NCBI GenBank assembly: GCA_016744315.1
Contig: JADGER010000002.1
Span: 1 to 59,470 of the forward strand
Origin: Sulfurovaceae bacterium
GTDB lineage: Bacteria; Campylobacterota; Campylobacteria; Campylobacterales; Sulfurovaceae
DNA length: 59,470 nt
Direction of reading: 5' to 3'
Shown here: in pieces, positions 28,707 through 37,573 of the stretch
How the letters are laid out: the number at the start of each line of letters is the position of its first letter
Numbering within the stretch: the stretch's first letter is position 1
The notes under the pieces: model-generated
Database searches by the model: none
What the model was told of the DNA's origin: nothing
What the model saw: the letters and a program-made list of their open reading frames with translations, nothing else
Program-made: the position numbers and the translations under genes

Positions 28707-29333
28707 ATGAAGTTAGCAGTGTTTGATTTTGATTCAACATTAATGGATGGAGAGACTATAGACTTTTTGGCAGCACCACTAGGACTAGAAGAGCAAGTAG
28801 CAGAGATAACTCACCGTGCTATGGCTGGAGAACTAGACTTTTATGACTCTTTGATAGAAAGAGTAAAACTCTTAGAAGGTGCTAATTTAGCAACTGTTAT
28901 TGAAACTTGTAAAAATCTTCCTATGATGGATGGAGCCAAAGAAGTTGTAGCAGGACTCAAAAGCAAAGGCTATACAGTAGTATGTTTTTCTGGTGGATTT
29001 AGATTTGCAACTACTCCTGCTTGCCAAGCCTTGGGAATGGATGCAGATTTTGCAAATTTTTTACACCACAAAGATGGACTTCTTACGGGAAAAGTTGGGG
29101 GTGAAATGATGTATAGTGAGGCAAAAGGTGATATGATTATGCGTCTTCAAAACCTACTAGGTATAGATAGAAAAAATACACTTGTAGTAGGTGATGGAGC
29201 CAATGATTTAAGTATGTTTGCCCATGCTGATACACGCGTAGCTTTTTGTGCAAAACCAATACTTAGACAAGAAGCTACGCATACAGTAGATACCAAAGAT
29301 TTAACACAGATACTAGATATAGTCTCTCTTTAG
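28707..29333 (+). CDS. serB: Phosphoserine phosphatase SerB (HAD-IB)
   Basis: 208 residues. The HAD motifs are in order: LAVFDFDSTLMDGETIDFLA (motif I with the nucleophile Asp and acid/base Asp), VCFSGGFRFAT (motif II Ser), and VVGDGANDLSMFAHAD (motif IV), with a lysine before it. The insert after motif I carries RAMAGELDFYDSLIERV, the substrate-specificity cap of phosphoserine phosphatases. It lacks the N-terminal ACT domain of E. coli SerB, as is usual in short forms. A TATAAT at 28666-28671 lies upstream. Its last 21 bases overlap the convergent ligase gene. Confidence 0.92.
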   Translation: MKLAVFDFDSTLMDGETIDFLAAPLGLEEQVAEITHRAMAGELDFYDSLIERVKLLEGANLATVIETCKNLPMMDGAKEVVAGLKSKGYTVVCFSGGFRFATTPACQALGMDADFANFLHHKDGLLTGKVGGEMMYSEAKGDMIMRLQNLLGIDRKNTLVVGDGANDLSMFAHADTRVAFCAKPILRQEATHTVDTKDLTQILDIVSL

Positions 29334-30878
29334 TACCTCTTTGTCTACCTCTTTTTCATGCAAAGATTTAAGAGGCATACTCTGCTTAAATTGTATTTTC
29401 TCAGGCAACATATAATTTGGCAGATGCTTTTTCATCTCAAATAAAATTTCATTTTTTGCTAATTCACTTTTGGCACTATAAATAAGTACTATCTCTTCTT
29501 CAATCTCTTCATTAGGCACAGAAAAGACTGCACAAGAACTGATAGCTGTAATATTATCTTGGACTACTTTTTCTATTTCATAAGGACTCACTCGATACCC
29601 ACGCGTTTTTATCATATCATCTTTTCGCGATACAAAATAAATATATCCCTCTTCATCTGCATACACAAAATCCCCACTAGCTATCACAATCTCATCTGTT
29701 AATTGCCCTTGAGGTTTGATAACTTTATCTAATATTTTTATCGACTTAAACCTTTTGGCTGTCTCTTGGGGGTCATTCCAGTATCCTTTGTAGATACATG
29801 CTCCTCTATGAATAAGCTCTCCTATCTCATGAGGCTTACAAGAGACACCTTCTTCATTAATAATATAAAGCTCCACATCAGGAATAGCCTTGCCTATAGA
29901 ATTAGGGCGTGTAGAGAGTTGTAAGGGGTCAAGATAGCTAGAACGAAAGGCTTCTGTGAGTCCATGCATAGCATAAAGTTTACTGCTAGAAAAATGTGTT
30001 TTTATATTCTCTAACATTACAGGCGTAAGATTGCCTCCTGAAGCTGTAATCGTATGAAGATTTTTAAAATGTGCTGATTGAGGAATACGGTGAATATCTT
30101 CATCAAACATTTGCGTAATATGAATAGGCATCAATGCAAGCACTGTAATTTTATCATTAATCAAATGTGTAAAAAAGTCTGATGGCAAAATAAATTTATG
30201 AATTACAAGTGTAGCTCTTCTGTAGAGTGTGGCAAGAATTTGGTTAATACCATAATCAAGGTTAAACGATAGTATCCCTGACAACACATCATTTTTACGA
30301 AGATCAAGATAATTTGCCACTATTCTAGCACCATCAATCAAAGCTCTATTATCAATCACTATCCCTCGTGGATTACCTGATGAACCAAAACTATAAGTAA
30401 TACACGCATTATCATGCCCATGTAATCTACACGATATATCACCCGAATAAAACTTATAAATCTCATCAAAAGAGACATCACTCTGCTCATTAGCTTTGTA
30501 AGAAATAATTTTACCCTGAAAATCAATAGATTTAATACTCTCAATCTTACTCATATCTGTAATAATAGCACTCATCTCACAATCATCAACAATATGCTTA
30601 ACCTGCTCTGCTTTGAGTAACTTTGTAATAGGAACAAAAAGATACTCTGTAGAAAGCACCGCAAGAATAGCTATAACTTGATTTGAACCCTTTGTAGAGT
30701 AAATACCAATACGACTCCCTTTGGGCAAATCAAGGTGAATAAGGTATTGTGCTACCTTATCAACTTTTTCTTTGAGTTGCAAATAGGTATAACGAGTAGC
30801 CCCATCCACAAGCCCTATCTTATCAGGCTCAACCTGAGCAGCTCTCTCAACCAAATTACGAATAGTGTTTACGGACAT
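29313..30878 (-). CDS. AMP-forming acyl-CoA ligase-like protein (ANL superfamily)
   Basis: 521 residues. Adenylate-forming motifs are ITYSFGSSGNPRGIVI (phosphate loop), YAMHGLTEA (A5), IASGDFVYADEEGYI (A7), VSRKDDMIKTRGYRVSPYEI (A8 hinge) and a C-terminal lysine in MPLKSLHEKEVDKE (A10). The enzyme probably activates a carboxylate as an acyl-AMP and passes it to CoA or a carrier; the substrate is unknown. It resembles ligases annotated with exosortase systems, but no such genes are here. Start ATG 30878 has AAGGAGC upstream. Confidence 0.82.
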   Translation of the reverse strand: MSVNTIRNLVERAAQVEPDKIGLVDGATRYTYLQLKEKVDKVAQYLIHLDLPKGSRIGIYSTKGSNQVIAILAVLSTEYLFVPITKLLKAEQVKHIVDDCEMSAIITDMSKIESIKSIDFQGKIISYKANEQSDVSFDEIYKFYSGDISCRLHGHDNACITYSFGSSGNPRGIVIDNRALIDGARIVANYLDLRKNDVLSGILSFNLDYGINQILATLYRRATLVIHKFILPSDFFTHLINDKITVLALMPIHITQMFDEDIHRIPQSAHFKNLHTITASGGNLTPVMLENIKTHFSSSKLYAMHGLTEAFRSSYLDPLQLSTRPNSIGKAIPDVELYIINEEGVSCKPHEIGELIHRGACIYKGYWNDPQETAKRFKSIKILDKVIKPQGQLTDEIVIASGDFVYADEEGYIYFVSRKDDMIKTRGYRVSPYEIEKVVQDNITAISSCAVFSVPNEEIEEEIVLIYSAKSELAKNEILFEMKKHLPNYMLPEKIQFKQSMPLKSLHEKEVDKEVLKRDYI

Positions 30879-30893
30879 TTTTGCTCCTTTATT

Positions 30894-31445
30894 TTATATA
30901 TTAACATCATTTTGTACTATATCAGAAAATTTTATCTCTACTTCACTATTTGCTGTGAAAAATGAGCGTTTTGTATATCGTAAGCGTGTAGAAGCAAAGA
31001 TATTTAAATGTTCTCTCTTATTCCAATTCATCTCTTTTTGGGCCACTAAAATACCAAAAATATTTATTTTTTGCTTAGATTTTCCCTCTAAAAGATGAAG
31101 TAAAATATAAATAAAAGAGAGAGAATTTCTAAATTTATCTAAAATTTTATTTTGATTCCCAACTTGTTCACTTTTTAATTCAACCATAATAATATTTAAA
31201 ATATCATCAGCTGTTTGTTCTAAAATTATATTTTCTACTTTTTTACCTTGTAATTGAAAAGCATTAGATTCTGTATCAATAATCCAGTATTTAGATTTAT
31301 TATCTAATAATCTAATAATAATTTTTTTTAATTTAGCACTCTTATTATTTTCTTCAATAATAATTTTATCTTCACTTATTTCTTGAATAAAAGATTCTGC
31401 CTTAAAAAAATCAAAAATATTTTGTTTATCTAAACTATGCATCAT
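30894..31445 (-). CDS. Uncharacterised 183-aa partner of an AAA ATPase (possible nuclease)
   Basis: The gene starts 11 bases inside the end of the upstream ATPase gene, so the pair is co-translated. No domain is recognised with certainty. A YWIIDTESNAF strand followed by IIMVELKSEQVGNQ (E89-x-K91) resembles the D...ExK core of PD-(D/E)xK nucleases, but the spacing is long and the match is weak. Helices about 100-125 and a basic stretch (RLRYTKRSFF) follow. It is very AT-rich, more so than the flanking housekeeping genes. It may be the effector of a two-gene defence or DNA-processing unit; this is inference. Confidence 0.7.
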   Translation of the reverse strand: MMHSLDKQNIFDFFKAESFIQEISEDKIIIEENNKSAKLKKIIIRLLDNKSKYWIIDTESNAFQLQGKKVENIILEQTADDILNIIMVELKSEQVGNQNKILDKFRNSLSFIYILLHLLEGKSKQKINIFGILVAQKEMNWNKREHLNIFASTRLRYTKRSFFTANSEVEIKFSDIVQNDVNI

Positions 31446-32544
31446 AACTTTCTAACTTATCCATAATATCTTCATATTGTCTATTTTGTAACTCCTCCAC
31501 TTCTGTAAAAGTCCCAAAGTGTATATCTGAATTATTATCTTTTTTATACGAAATTATAGTCTTACCATTAAAATAATAGATTCCAACATCATTACTTTTT
31601 AAGCTAATATCTATATTCATAGCTAAATTATTTTTTGCTACAAATTCTTTTATATCTATATTCTTCTTTTTCAAATCAAAAAGATGTATATAATTTATAA
31701 TAGTTTTGGCAATAGTAGCACTATGCGTAGCTATCAAAAGTTTATTTTCACTTGCAAAACTCATAAGTAACTCTATAATTTCTATTTTTTTAGATGGATG
31801 TAAATTCATCTCTGGCTCATCCATTATTAAAAAACTATTCTCTTTTTGATACCAATATTTAAAATAGAGATATAAAGTGGAGAGTTGATTGACCATAGAT
31901 GAGCTAAGATACATCGGAATATTTTCACCTGATTTATGAGTGTAAGATATATCTGCCATTCCTATCTCTTCGGCTCTATCTACAGATATATTACCCTCTA
32001 TTATCTGAGCTAATGTATCTAAATATCTATTATGCTCTAAAGGTTTATCAAGAGAGAATATAAGTTTTTTAATTAAATCATCTACTGGTTGAGTATATGA
32101 TGGTGCATAAAATTTTTTATTACTTTCATTAATATTATCAAAATTTCTAAACATAGAGTCTTTAAAATCTTTTTCTGTCTTAAAGATATATTTATAAAAT
32201 GAGGGGAGAAATAAACGGCTTGATGGAAGGAATATAGACTCGCTATATAAGGACTCTCTATCTATTTTCTCTATAATAATTTGAAAAATAGCTTCTATAT
32301 CTTTGTTAAATATTTTTTTTACTAGATACTCTTTGATATATTTTGTAAACTCTATTGATAATTGCTCTAAAGAAGTTGTATCATCCTTTTTTATATAAGA
32401 TAAACTAGAATAAATTCCCCAAATCAACTGTGATAAATATGTTTTACCACTATTGTTTTGTCCTACAAAAAGTGTGAGTTTTTTAGATAAATCTATCTCA
32501 CACCTTTGTGTAATTGGTGGGAATTTATAAATAATTAATTTCAC
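31435..32544 (-). CDS. AAA family (OLD/SMC-like) ATPase
   Basis: 369 residues if started at GTG 32544, which overlaps the upstream stop (GTGA). An ATG at 32565 is also in frame and would add seven residues, MDLWGWR, that lie inside the previous gene. Walker A is VGQNNSGKTYLS (27-38), a signature-like YLSSSMVNQLS is at about 212-222, Walker B FLIMDEPEMNLHP is at 238-250 and the H-loop ATHSAT is at 272-277. This is the ABC-type AAA domain found in OLD, RecF and many defence ATPases, but no TOPRIM nuclease domain follows. The following 183-residue gene probably supplies the partner. The DNA is AT-rich. Confidence 0.83.
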   Translation of the reverse strand: MKLIIYKFPPITQRCEIDLSKKLTLFVGQNNSGKTYLSQLIWGIYSSLSYIKKDDTTSLEQLSIEFTKYIKEYLVKKIFNKDIEAIFQIIIEKIDRESLYSESIFLPSSRLFLPSFYKYIFKTEKDFKDSMFRNFDNINESNKKFYAPSYTQPVDDLIKKLIFSLDKPLEHNRYLDTLAQIIEGNISVDRAEEIGMADISYTHKSGENIPMYLSSSMVNQLSTLYLYFKYWYQKENSFLIMDEPEMNLHPSKKIEIIELLMSFASENKLLIATHSATIAKTIINYIHLFDLKKKNIDIKEFVAKNNLAMNIDISLKSNDVGIYYFNGKTIISYKKDNNSDIHFGTFTEVEELQNRQYEDIMDKLESYDA

Positions 32545-33731
32545 TCTCCAACCCCATAAGTCCATATCTCGTACTTTTTATCAAGGATAATAGTTGGTGT
32601 ATGGTGGAAGTGGAGTATTTTTTTGTAGAAAAAGAGTGTAATATCATCTACATCTTCTTGGGTGAGTACTTTGGTGATACCGCCTGTGAGGATAATATTA
32701 TTAAGGAGTTCTAGGTTAAGTTCTATATACGATGCATGGTGTTTTGAGACTTTGTAGAGGACTAGGAATATGGAGAGTTGCATGAGAACTCGTATTGCTT
32801 CATCACTATATTCTTCTAGGATGTTTTCTGTAACATTAAGATGTTCAAGAAGTTCAAAAACAAACTCATTTTGTTTGGCTATATGCACAAGACTCTCACG
32901 AGATTTGAATACACCTAGTTTTTTGAATACCAATCTATCATAGCCATGTTCACTTAATATATTATCATTAACTAAATCACGACTATAGTGTATATCTGTT
33001 GTAGCTCCACCAATATCTATAACAATAAAAGGATTGGCAACTTCTAGGTGTTGATCTATTTTGGGGAGGGAGCGATTGACAATATATGGTGTCGAAAATA
33101 TTTGATTGCTTGTAAGTGCATAGAGTTGTTTAATATCTTCTTTACCCACTATATCTGCTTGATAAAGGTCGGTAAGGTAATTTTTGAGTGCTTCTTCTTG
33201 TATTTGAAGTTTGTCTGATATAATATTTTCCAAACAAACAATACTATCCACTTTCTCTTTGAGAAATGTATGATTTGTTTGGCTTCCAACGAAGACTATA
33301 TTTTGGTAGTTTACTTTTGCTAGATACTCTGTAAGCTTTTCATCAAATGGCTGTTGCACGGAGTCAATACCACCTACAACAATCACTACATCTATCATCT
33401 CTTTTGGTATTTCCTCTTGGCTAATCTTAGAGTACAGTACCGTAGAGATAATATTAATCCCTGAATTAAACGCAATATTCACAGCATATTTTAGACTAAA
33501 AGAGTTTGTCAGCCCTATGATAAGTGTGGTTAGCCCACCATTGGCTGAACTACAGATATAAGTATCTTCTTTACTGTATTGTCCTAATACATCACTGCAC
33601 TTACTCTCTAAATCATTTAAAATAGTTGTTTCAAAATTTCTAAAATATTGATTTATTGCTACAGCATTATCTTGAGTTTTCTCTGCAACCTTGAAGTAAG
33701 TACTCCCAATATCTATTAATAATCTACTCAT
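32541..33731 (-). CDS. MutL/GlmL-type ASKHA-fold ATPase
   Basis: 396 residues. The N terminus SRLLIDIGSTYFKVAEKT is the phosphate-1 loop of the ASKHA fold. CSSANGGLTTLIIGLT, VIVVGGIDSVQQPF and FIVIDIGGATTDIHYS (phosphate-2) match the GlmL/MutL family first found beside coenzyme-B12-dependent glutamate mutase. LTGGITKVL is the adenosine-type motif. No mutase genes are nearby, so the real partner is unknown. Its stop overlaps the start of the AAA ATPase gene by 4 bases. Confidence 0.82.
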   Translation of the reverse strand: MSRLLIDIGSTYFKVAEKTQDNAVAINQYFRNFETTILNDLESKCSDVLGQYSKEDTYICSSANGGLTTLIIGLTNSFSLKYAVNIAFNSGINIISTVLYSKISQEEIPKEMIDVVIVVGGIDSVQQPFDEKLTEYLAKVNYQNIVFVGSQTNHTFLKEKVDSIVCLENIISDKLQIQEEALKNYLTDLYQADIVGKEDIKQLYALTSNQIFSTPYIVNRSLPKIDQHLEVANPFIVIDIGGATTDIHYSRDLVNDNILSEHGYDRLVFKKLGVFKSRESLVHIAKQNEFVFELLEHLNVTENILEEYSDEAIRVLMQLSIFLVLYKVSKHHASYIELNLELLNNIILTGGITKVLTQEDVDDITLFFYKKILHFHHTPTIILDKKYEIWTYGVGE

Positions 33732-33795
33732 TAGTATAATTCCTATATTTTGGATGAATTATAGTATTATAGCTAAATTATTATTGGAGATAAAA

Positions 33796-34863
33796 CTACT
33801 CTTTTCTCCCTCTAAGTACATCTAATACATTTGTAGCATACGAGCCTTTTGGCAAAAAGAATCCTATCTCATAATGGGCTTTTTCTTCAACATATTTCTT
33901 TTCAATATTATTTACTTGTATCCAAGCATATCTTCTTGTACCACTTTGTTTTGTTGGTTGGTCAAACTCTTTTTCTATCTTTTCTGCTACACCTTGGGCT
34001 CGTTTAACTTTGTCTCCTGCTAACAAACCTGTAGGTGCTATATCTTTGCTAGCAAATCGCTCGGCTTCTGTGTTAAGGTCTTCTATATGAAATACGCGTC
34101 CATACGGATAGTGCATCATCAAATCACCCTCCAAAAGTTTAAAAAATTGTGTTTGATTTTTGGTATTTGCAAGAGAACCTTTTTCAAACTGTAGAATAGA
34201 CTCAACTTCATTTTCTGAAAATTGTTCTAATAGCAAAGAAATTTCAACTCTTTTAGATAACCATTGATTAAAAAGATAACTTTGATACGAGCCAATTAAA
34301 AACTCTTTTGTTTTTCTATCTCTTATTTTTAATTTTCCATCTATTATTTTTTTGCCGTCTACCCAGTTATTTCCATCTGTACCAAATCTTTGATTTCCAA
34401 AATAATTTGGTACTCCATTGGCTTTTATCCACTTAAGCACTGAGTCTAATTTATCTTTTTGGACTCCTAGTACCTTTTTAAGTCTAATCTGAAAACGATT
34501 TCCTTTGAGGTGTCCTACTCTAATTTTATTATTATGTCTTGTAGTCTCTAAAATTTTTATTTTATCATGAGTAAAGGCATCTAATTTTGTAGCATTTGAG
34601 GCAAGGAGTGAGATGTATTGTATAGTCATAGCATGTTTGTCTTTGAGTCCTGCATAGCCTATATCTCGTCTTTTGATACCAAGATGATTACTAATTACAT
34701 CTATCATTTCCCAAGTAGTTAACTCTTTTTTGCGTACTTTCAAGATAAGGTGTTCGCCTTCTCCTGTAAACTCATACAAAGGAATTTCTTCGACTGTAAA
34801 ATCTCTAGCAGAGGAGTTAAATACAAACTCATTCATATTATTGAGAGGATAAAGTACTTTCAT
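33796..34863 (-). CDS. truD: tRNA pseudouridine(13) synthase TruD
   Basis: 355 residues. It makes pseudouridine at position 13 of tRNA-Glu and others. The catalytic Asp lies in DIGYAGLKDKHAMT, and the TruD signatures HLKGNRFQIRLK, GVPNYFGNQRFGTDGNNW and GSYQSYLFNQWLS follow. The family lacks the motifs of the other Psi-synthases. Its start overlaps the apt stop by one base (TAATG), so it is translationally coupled to apt. Confidence 0.95.
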   Translation of the reverse strand: MKVLYPLNNMNEFVFNSSARDFTVEEIPLYEFTGEGEHLILKVRKKELTTWEMIDVISNHLGIKRRDIGYAGLKDKHAMTIQYISLLASNATKLDAFTHDKIKILETTRHNNKIRVGHLKGNRFQIRLKKVLGVQKDKLDSVLKWIKANGVPNYFGNQRFGTDGNNWVDGKKIIDGKLKIRDRKTKEFLIGSYQSYLFNQWLSKRVEISLLLEQFSENEVESILQFEKGSLANTKNQTQFFKLLEGDLMMHYPYGRVFHIEDLNTEAERFASKDIAPTGLLAGDKVKRAQGVAEKIEKEFDQPTKQSGTRRYAWIQVNNIEKKYVEEKAHYEIGFFLPKGSYATNVLDVLRGRKE

Positions 34864-35426
34864 TAGTCAATCTCCAAAACAGAATACACTTTGGTATTAA
34901 TCTTCTCTTTGGCATTCAAAAATTTAAGTTCCATAATAAAACAACATTCTACACACTCAGCACCTACTTGAGCAATAAGATCAACAGAAGCCTTAGCCGT
35001 GCCACCTGTAGCTATAAGGTCATCAATCAAAAGTACACGAGATGGATTAGCAAAACTATTCAAACCTCTATCACCAAAAGCATCAATATGTACTTCAACC
35101 TCGTCAACTCCATATTCTAATGAATATTTTTGAGCAACAGTTGTATATGGAAGTTTCCCTTTTTTGCGTATAGGCACAAATCCAATTCCTAGTCTATCAG
35201 CCAAAACAGCACCAAAGATAAATCCTCTTGCATCAATACCTGCAATATAATCTAGCTCATACTCACTATAACGATCAGCTAAATGATCCATTAATGTTTT
35301 AAATGCCTTACTATCTCCAAGCATAGTTGTAATATCTTTAAAAACAATCCCTGCCTTTGGAAAGTCTTGAATATCTCTAATACTCTCTAAAATAATCTTT
35401 TTATCACTTTGACTCAGTTCTTTCAT
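34863..35426 (-). CDS. apt: Adenine phosphoribosyltransferase Apt
   Basis: 187 residues; converts adenine and PRPP to AMP in purine salvage. Seen are [46 protein letters not shown] and the PRPP loop [20 protein letters not shown]. Length is slightly above the usual 170-180. Start ATG 35426 has AGAAGGA 7-8 bases upstream. truD overlaps its stop. Confidence 0.96.
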   Translation of the reverse strand: MKELSQSDKKIILESIRDIQDFPKAGIVFKDITTMLGDSKAFKTLMDHLADRYSEYELDYIAGIDARGFIFGAVLADRLGIGFVPIRKKGKLPYTTVAQKYSLEYGVDEVEVHIDAFGDRGLNSFANPSRVLLIDDLIATGGTAKASVDLIAQVGAECVECCFIMELKFLNAKEKINTKVYSVLEID

Positions 35427-35454
35427 TGTATCTATCCTTCTATAAGTTTGTAAT

Positions 35455-35484
35455 ATTATATCACTATAAAAGGTAATTTATCAA
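35455..35484 (-). promoter_or_regulatory. Predicted apt-truD promoter sharing DNA with the nirS terminator
   Basis: Reading leftward, TTGATA (35479-35484) and TATAAT (35455-35460) are separated by 18 bases, 29 bases before the apt ATG. The -35 lies inside one arm of the hairpin that ends the nirS transcript, so one sequence appears to serve both purposes. Confidence 0.6.
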
Positions 35485-35513
35485 AACAAACAAAATTATC
35501 TTGATAAATTACC
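35472..35513 (-). terminator. Rho-independent terminator of the nir-nor operon
   Basis: GGTAATTTATCAA (35472-35484) pairs perfectly over 13 bases with TTGATAAATTACC (35501-35513) around a 16-base loop. Read leftward, it is followed by TTTTAT. A second imperfect hairpin (CCCTC/GAGGG, about 35517-35535) lies between it and the nirS stop. Confidence 0.7.
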
Positions 35514-35550
35514 CTTCCCTCAAGAGAAAGAGGGAAAGAGTAAAAAACAA

Positions 35551-37290
35551 TTAAGCACCAGGGATATGTTGGCGATGCTCTACTGAATATGTAAATGTAG
35601 GAGTTCTCAAGTTATTGATATACTTGATAAACTTACCTGTTTTTGACTCGTAGATACCAATTCTACCAGTTGTCCACTCAGAGATCATTGTCCACTCACC
35701 ATGGTTAGCAGGCTCTGCATGAAGAAGTCTAGGCTGTACAGGTTCTTTTACTGCTTCACCTAACTTGTCAGTATGTGGCATTAATTTCTCTTTGCTCATT
35801 GTAGAAGCAACTTCATTTTGTGGTGCTACAACAGTTTGAGTTGCATCCCATTCTTGAAGTACTTTTTTAGTTTTAGCATCAATCAATTGACCTTTAGTCT
35901 TACCAACTTTGATAATTCTATCAACTTCTAAAGTATCTTTGTTAACAAGGTGAACCTCATTGTATTTATCAGGTTTACCAAGTACACAGTCAGCCCATAG
36001 GTATGGAGTATCATGTGCAGTACCAATAAAGAGACCACCACCAGCAGTTTCTACTTTCTTAACAACTTTCCAGTTAGAATCCCAAATAACAACAGAACCA
36101 ATATTCATACTAACAGTAGCGTGAAGTTGTTTCTTTTGTCCTTCTGAATACCAAGATGAACCTTGACCTGGGTGTGGCTTAGATTTGTCACCTGTATGAA
36201 CTTTAGCTGCAAGTACTTTGTCTTTAAAGTCAACAATACCAACAACATCAGATCCTTGAGATGCAATCATAAAGTATCTACCAAAATCTTCACCCTCATC
36301 TTCATTCAAGAATGCATCATGAAGAATTTTACCAATATTTGGAATATCTCCAACGATTGGGAAGTTAGGTTTAGAGTAATCAATAATATATGTATGACCA
36401 GCATCTTTAAGTGCCATTGCAAAATATGGTCCATAAGGAGTATCTGCTAGAGATGCTACACGACTTGGTCCAATTTCACCATCAGGATCAATTACACGGC
36501 TTGTATCATAAGCTTTAAGTGGCTCAAGTGTATGTGCATCACAAAGTACTGCACCACCTGGGTTGTAGTTACCAGCGATAACATATTTACCATCTGGAGA
36601 AACTGCAAGACCTCTTGATTCTTGACCTACTTGTACTGATGCAAGAGCAGGTTGTCCTGGAGCACCAATATCAAACATAGTTAATTTACCTGAACGAGAG
36701 ATAGAGTAAGCATATCTAGGGTTAGCTTTGTTTGTAACAGTAACATGTACTGCAAATCCAGCTTTATGACGAGAAAGAACTTCACCTGTAGTTGAATCAA
36801 TAAAGTCAACCAAAGATGCATCTCTCTCTGTTGCAAATGTAATATCTTTTACATTTTTAACATCACCATCTTTGATAGTTCCATCTTCTGCAACTGGGTA
36901 CTTTTTAGCCAATGCATCAACATCTGCCATTTTAGTCCAAGTTTTTTTAACTTCTTCAAGATCAAGAGTTAATTCAACAGTATTTTTCCAATCCATCAAC
37001 CAATCAATCATACCAGCAGCATCATCAGCAGAAAAACTAGAGCTCCAAGCAGGCATCGCTGTATTTTCAACACCATTCAAAATTGCTTCACTTAAAAACT
37101 CTCTACTTTTTGCTTTGAGAGCTTTTGGTCTTAGGTCAGAACCAACACCACCTTGGTGAATAGGACCGTGACAACCTTGACATTCTTTTTCAAATACTTC
37201 TGCAAAATTCATCGTTGATGTACCTGCTGTTGCCATTGTCGCGGCTACACATGTTGCAGCTGCTATACTTAAAAGTTTACTCATTCTCAT
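35551..37290 (-). CDS. nirS: Cytochrome cd1-type nitrite reductase (NirS-like), divergent
   Basis: 579 residues, periplasmic, with signal peptide LLSIAAATCVAATMATAG. An N-terminal cytochrome c domain has CQGCH (37-41) and the Met ligand in NTAMPAW (M79). An eight-bladed haem d1 propeller follows. The proximal d1 His is conserved in GFAVHVT (H182), and one distal His in KILHDAF (H324). By eye the second distal His, expected near 394 in the segment HATVSMNIGS, is Ser, with a His four residues earlier. NirS reduces nitrite to NO using haem d1. The gene is last in the nor operon, with AAAGGAG before the ATG. The missing ligand leaves NirN-like d1 dehydrogenase activity as an alternative. Confidence 0.85.
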   Translation of the reverse strand: MRMSKLLSIAAATCVAATMATAGTSTMNFAEVFEKECQGCHGPIHQGGVGSDLRPKALKAKSREFLSEAILNGVENTAMPAWSSSFSADDAAGMIDWLMDWKNTVELTLDLEEVKKTWTKMADVDALAKKYPVAEDGTIKDGDVKNVKDITFATERDASLVDFIDSTTGEVLSRHKAGFAVHVTVTNKANPRYAYSISRSGKLTMFDIGAPGQPALASVQVGQESRGLAVSPDGKYVIAGNYNPGGAVLCDAHTLEPLKAYDTSRVIDPDGEIGPSRVASLADTPYGPYFAMALKDAGHTYIIDYSKPNFPIVGDIPNIGKILHDAFLNEDEGEDFGRYFMIASQGSDVVGIVDFKDKVLAAKVHTGDKSKPHPGQGSSWYSEGQKKQLHATVSMNIGSVVIWDSNWKVVKKVETAGGGLFIGTAHDTPYLWADCVLGKPDKYNEVHLVNKDTLEVDRIIKVGKTKGQLIDAKTKKVLQEWDATQTVVAPQNEVASTMSKEKLMPHTDKLGEAVKEPVQPRLLHAEPANHGEWTMISEWTTGRIGIYESKTGKFIKYINNLRTPTFTYSVEHRQHIPGA

Positions 37291-37370
37291 TCGTTCTCCT
37301 TTGTTAAAATAACTCTAGTCTTTTCAGACACTGAAATAAAGTAAATAATATTAAACTTAATAATATCTAC

Positions 37371-37520
37371 TTATTTATTTAGATTAGCTTTCTCTTGTTT
37401 ATAAATCCAAAACATAGGTAAAATGATTACTGTATGTAAGAATATCGTTAAAGTTAATGGTCCTTGATTAAGCCAACCAAAGAAACTTGGAATCACATCT
37501 GTAAATGGTTCAAAAAACAT
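37371..37520 (-). CDS. Small membrane protein (49 aa) between norB and nirS
   Basis: ATG 37520 follows AAAGGAGATATAG, one of the best ribosome binding sites in the window. The product begins MFFEPFTDVIPSFFGWLNQG and has one hydrophobic helix (about 22-40, LTLTIFLHTVIILPMFWIYK) and a short charged tail. I do not recognise the family. Its place inside the nor-nir operon, 80 bases before nirS, suggests a small subunit or assembly factor of the membrane NO reductase or of electron delivery to it. Confidence 0.72.
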   Translation of the reverse strand: MFFEPFTDVIPSFFGWLNQGPLTLTIFLHTVIILPMFWIYKQEKANLNK

Positions 37521-37573
37521 CTATATCTCCTTTAAAATTGTTAGATATGAGATAAACCCATATCTAATTTTTA

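Noticed and set aside
30894-32565. OLD-family overcoming-lysogenisation endonuclease in one gene
   Set aside because: The ATPase ends soon after the H-loop and shows no TOPRIM motif; the downstream protein is too short and lacks the DxD of TOPRIM.
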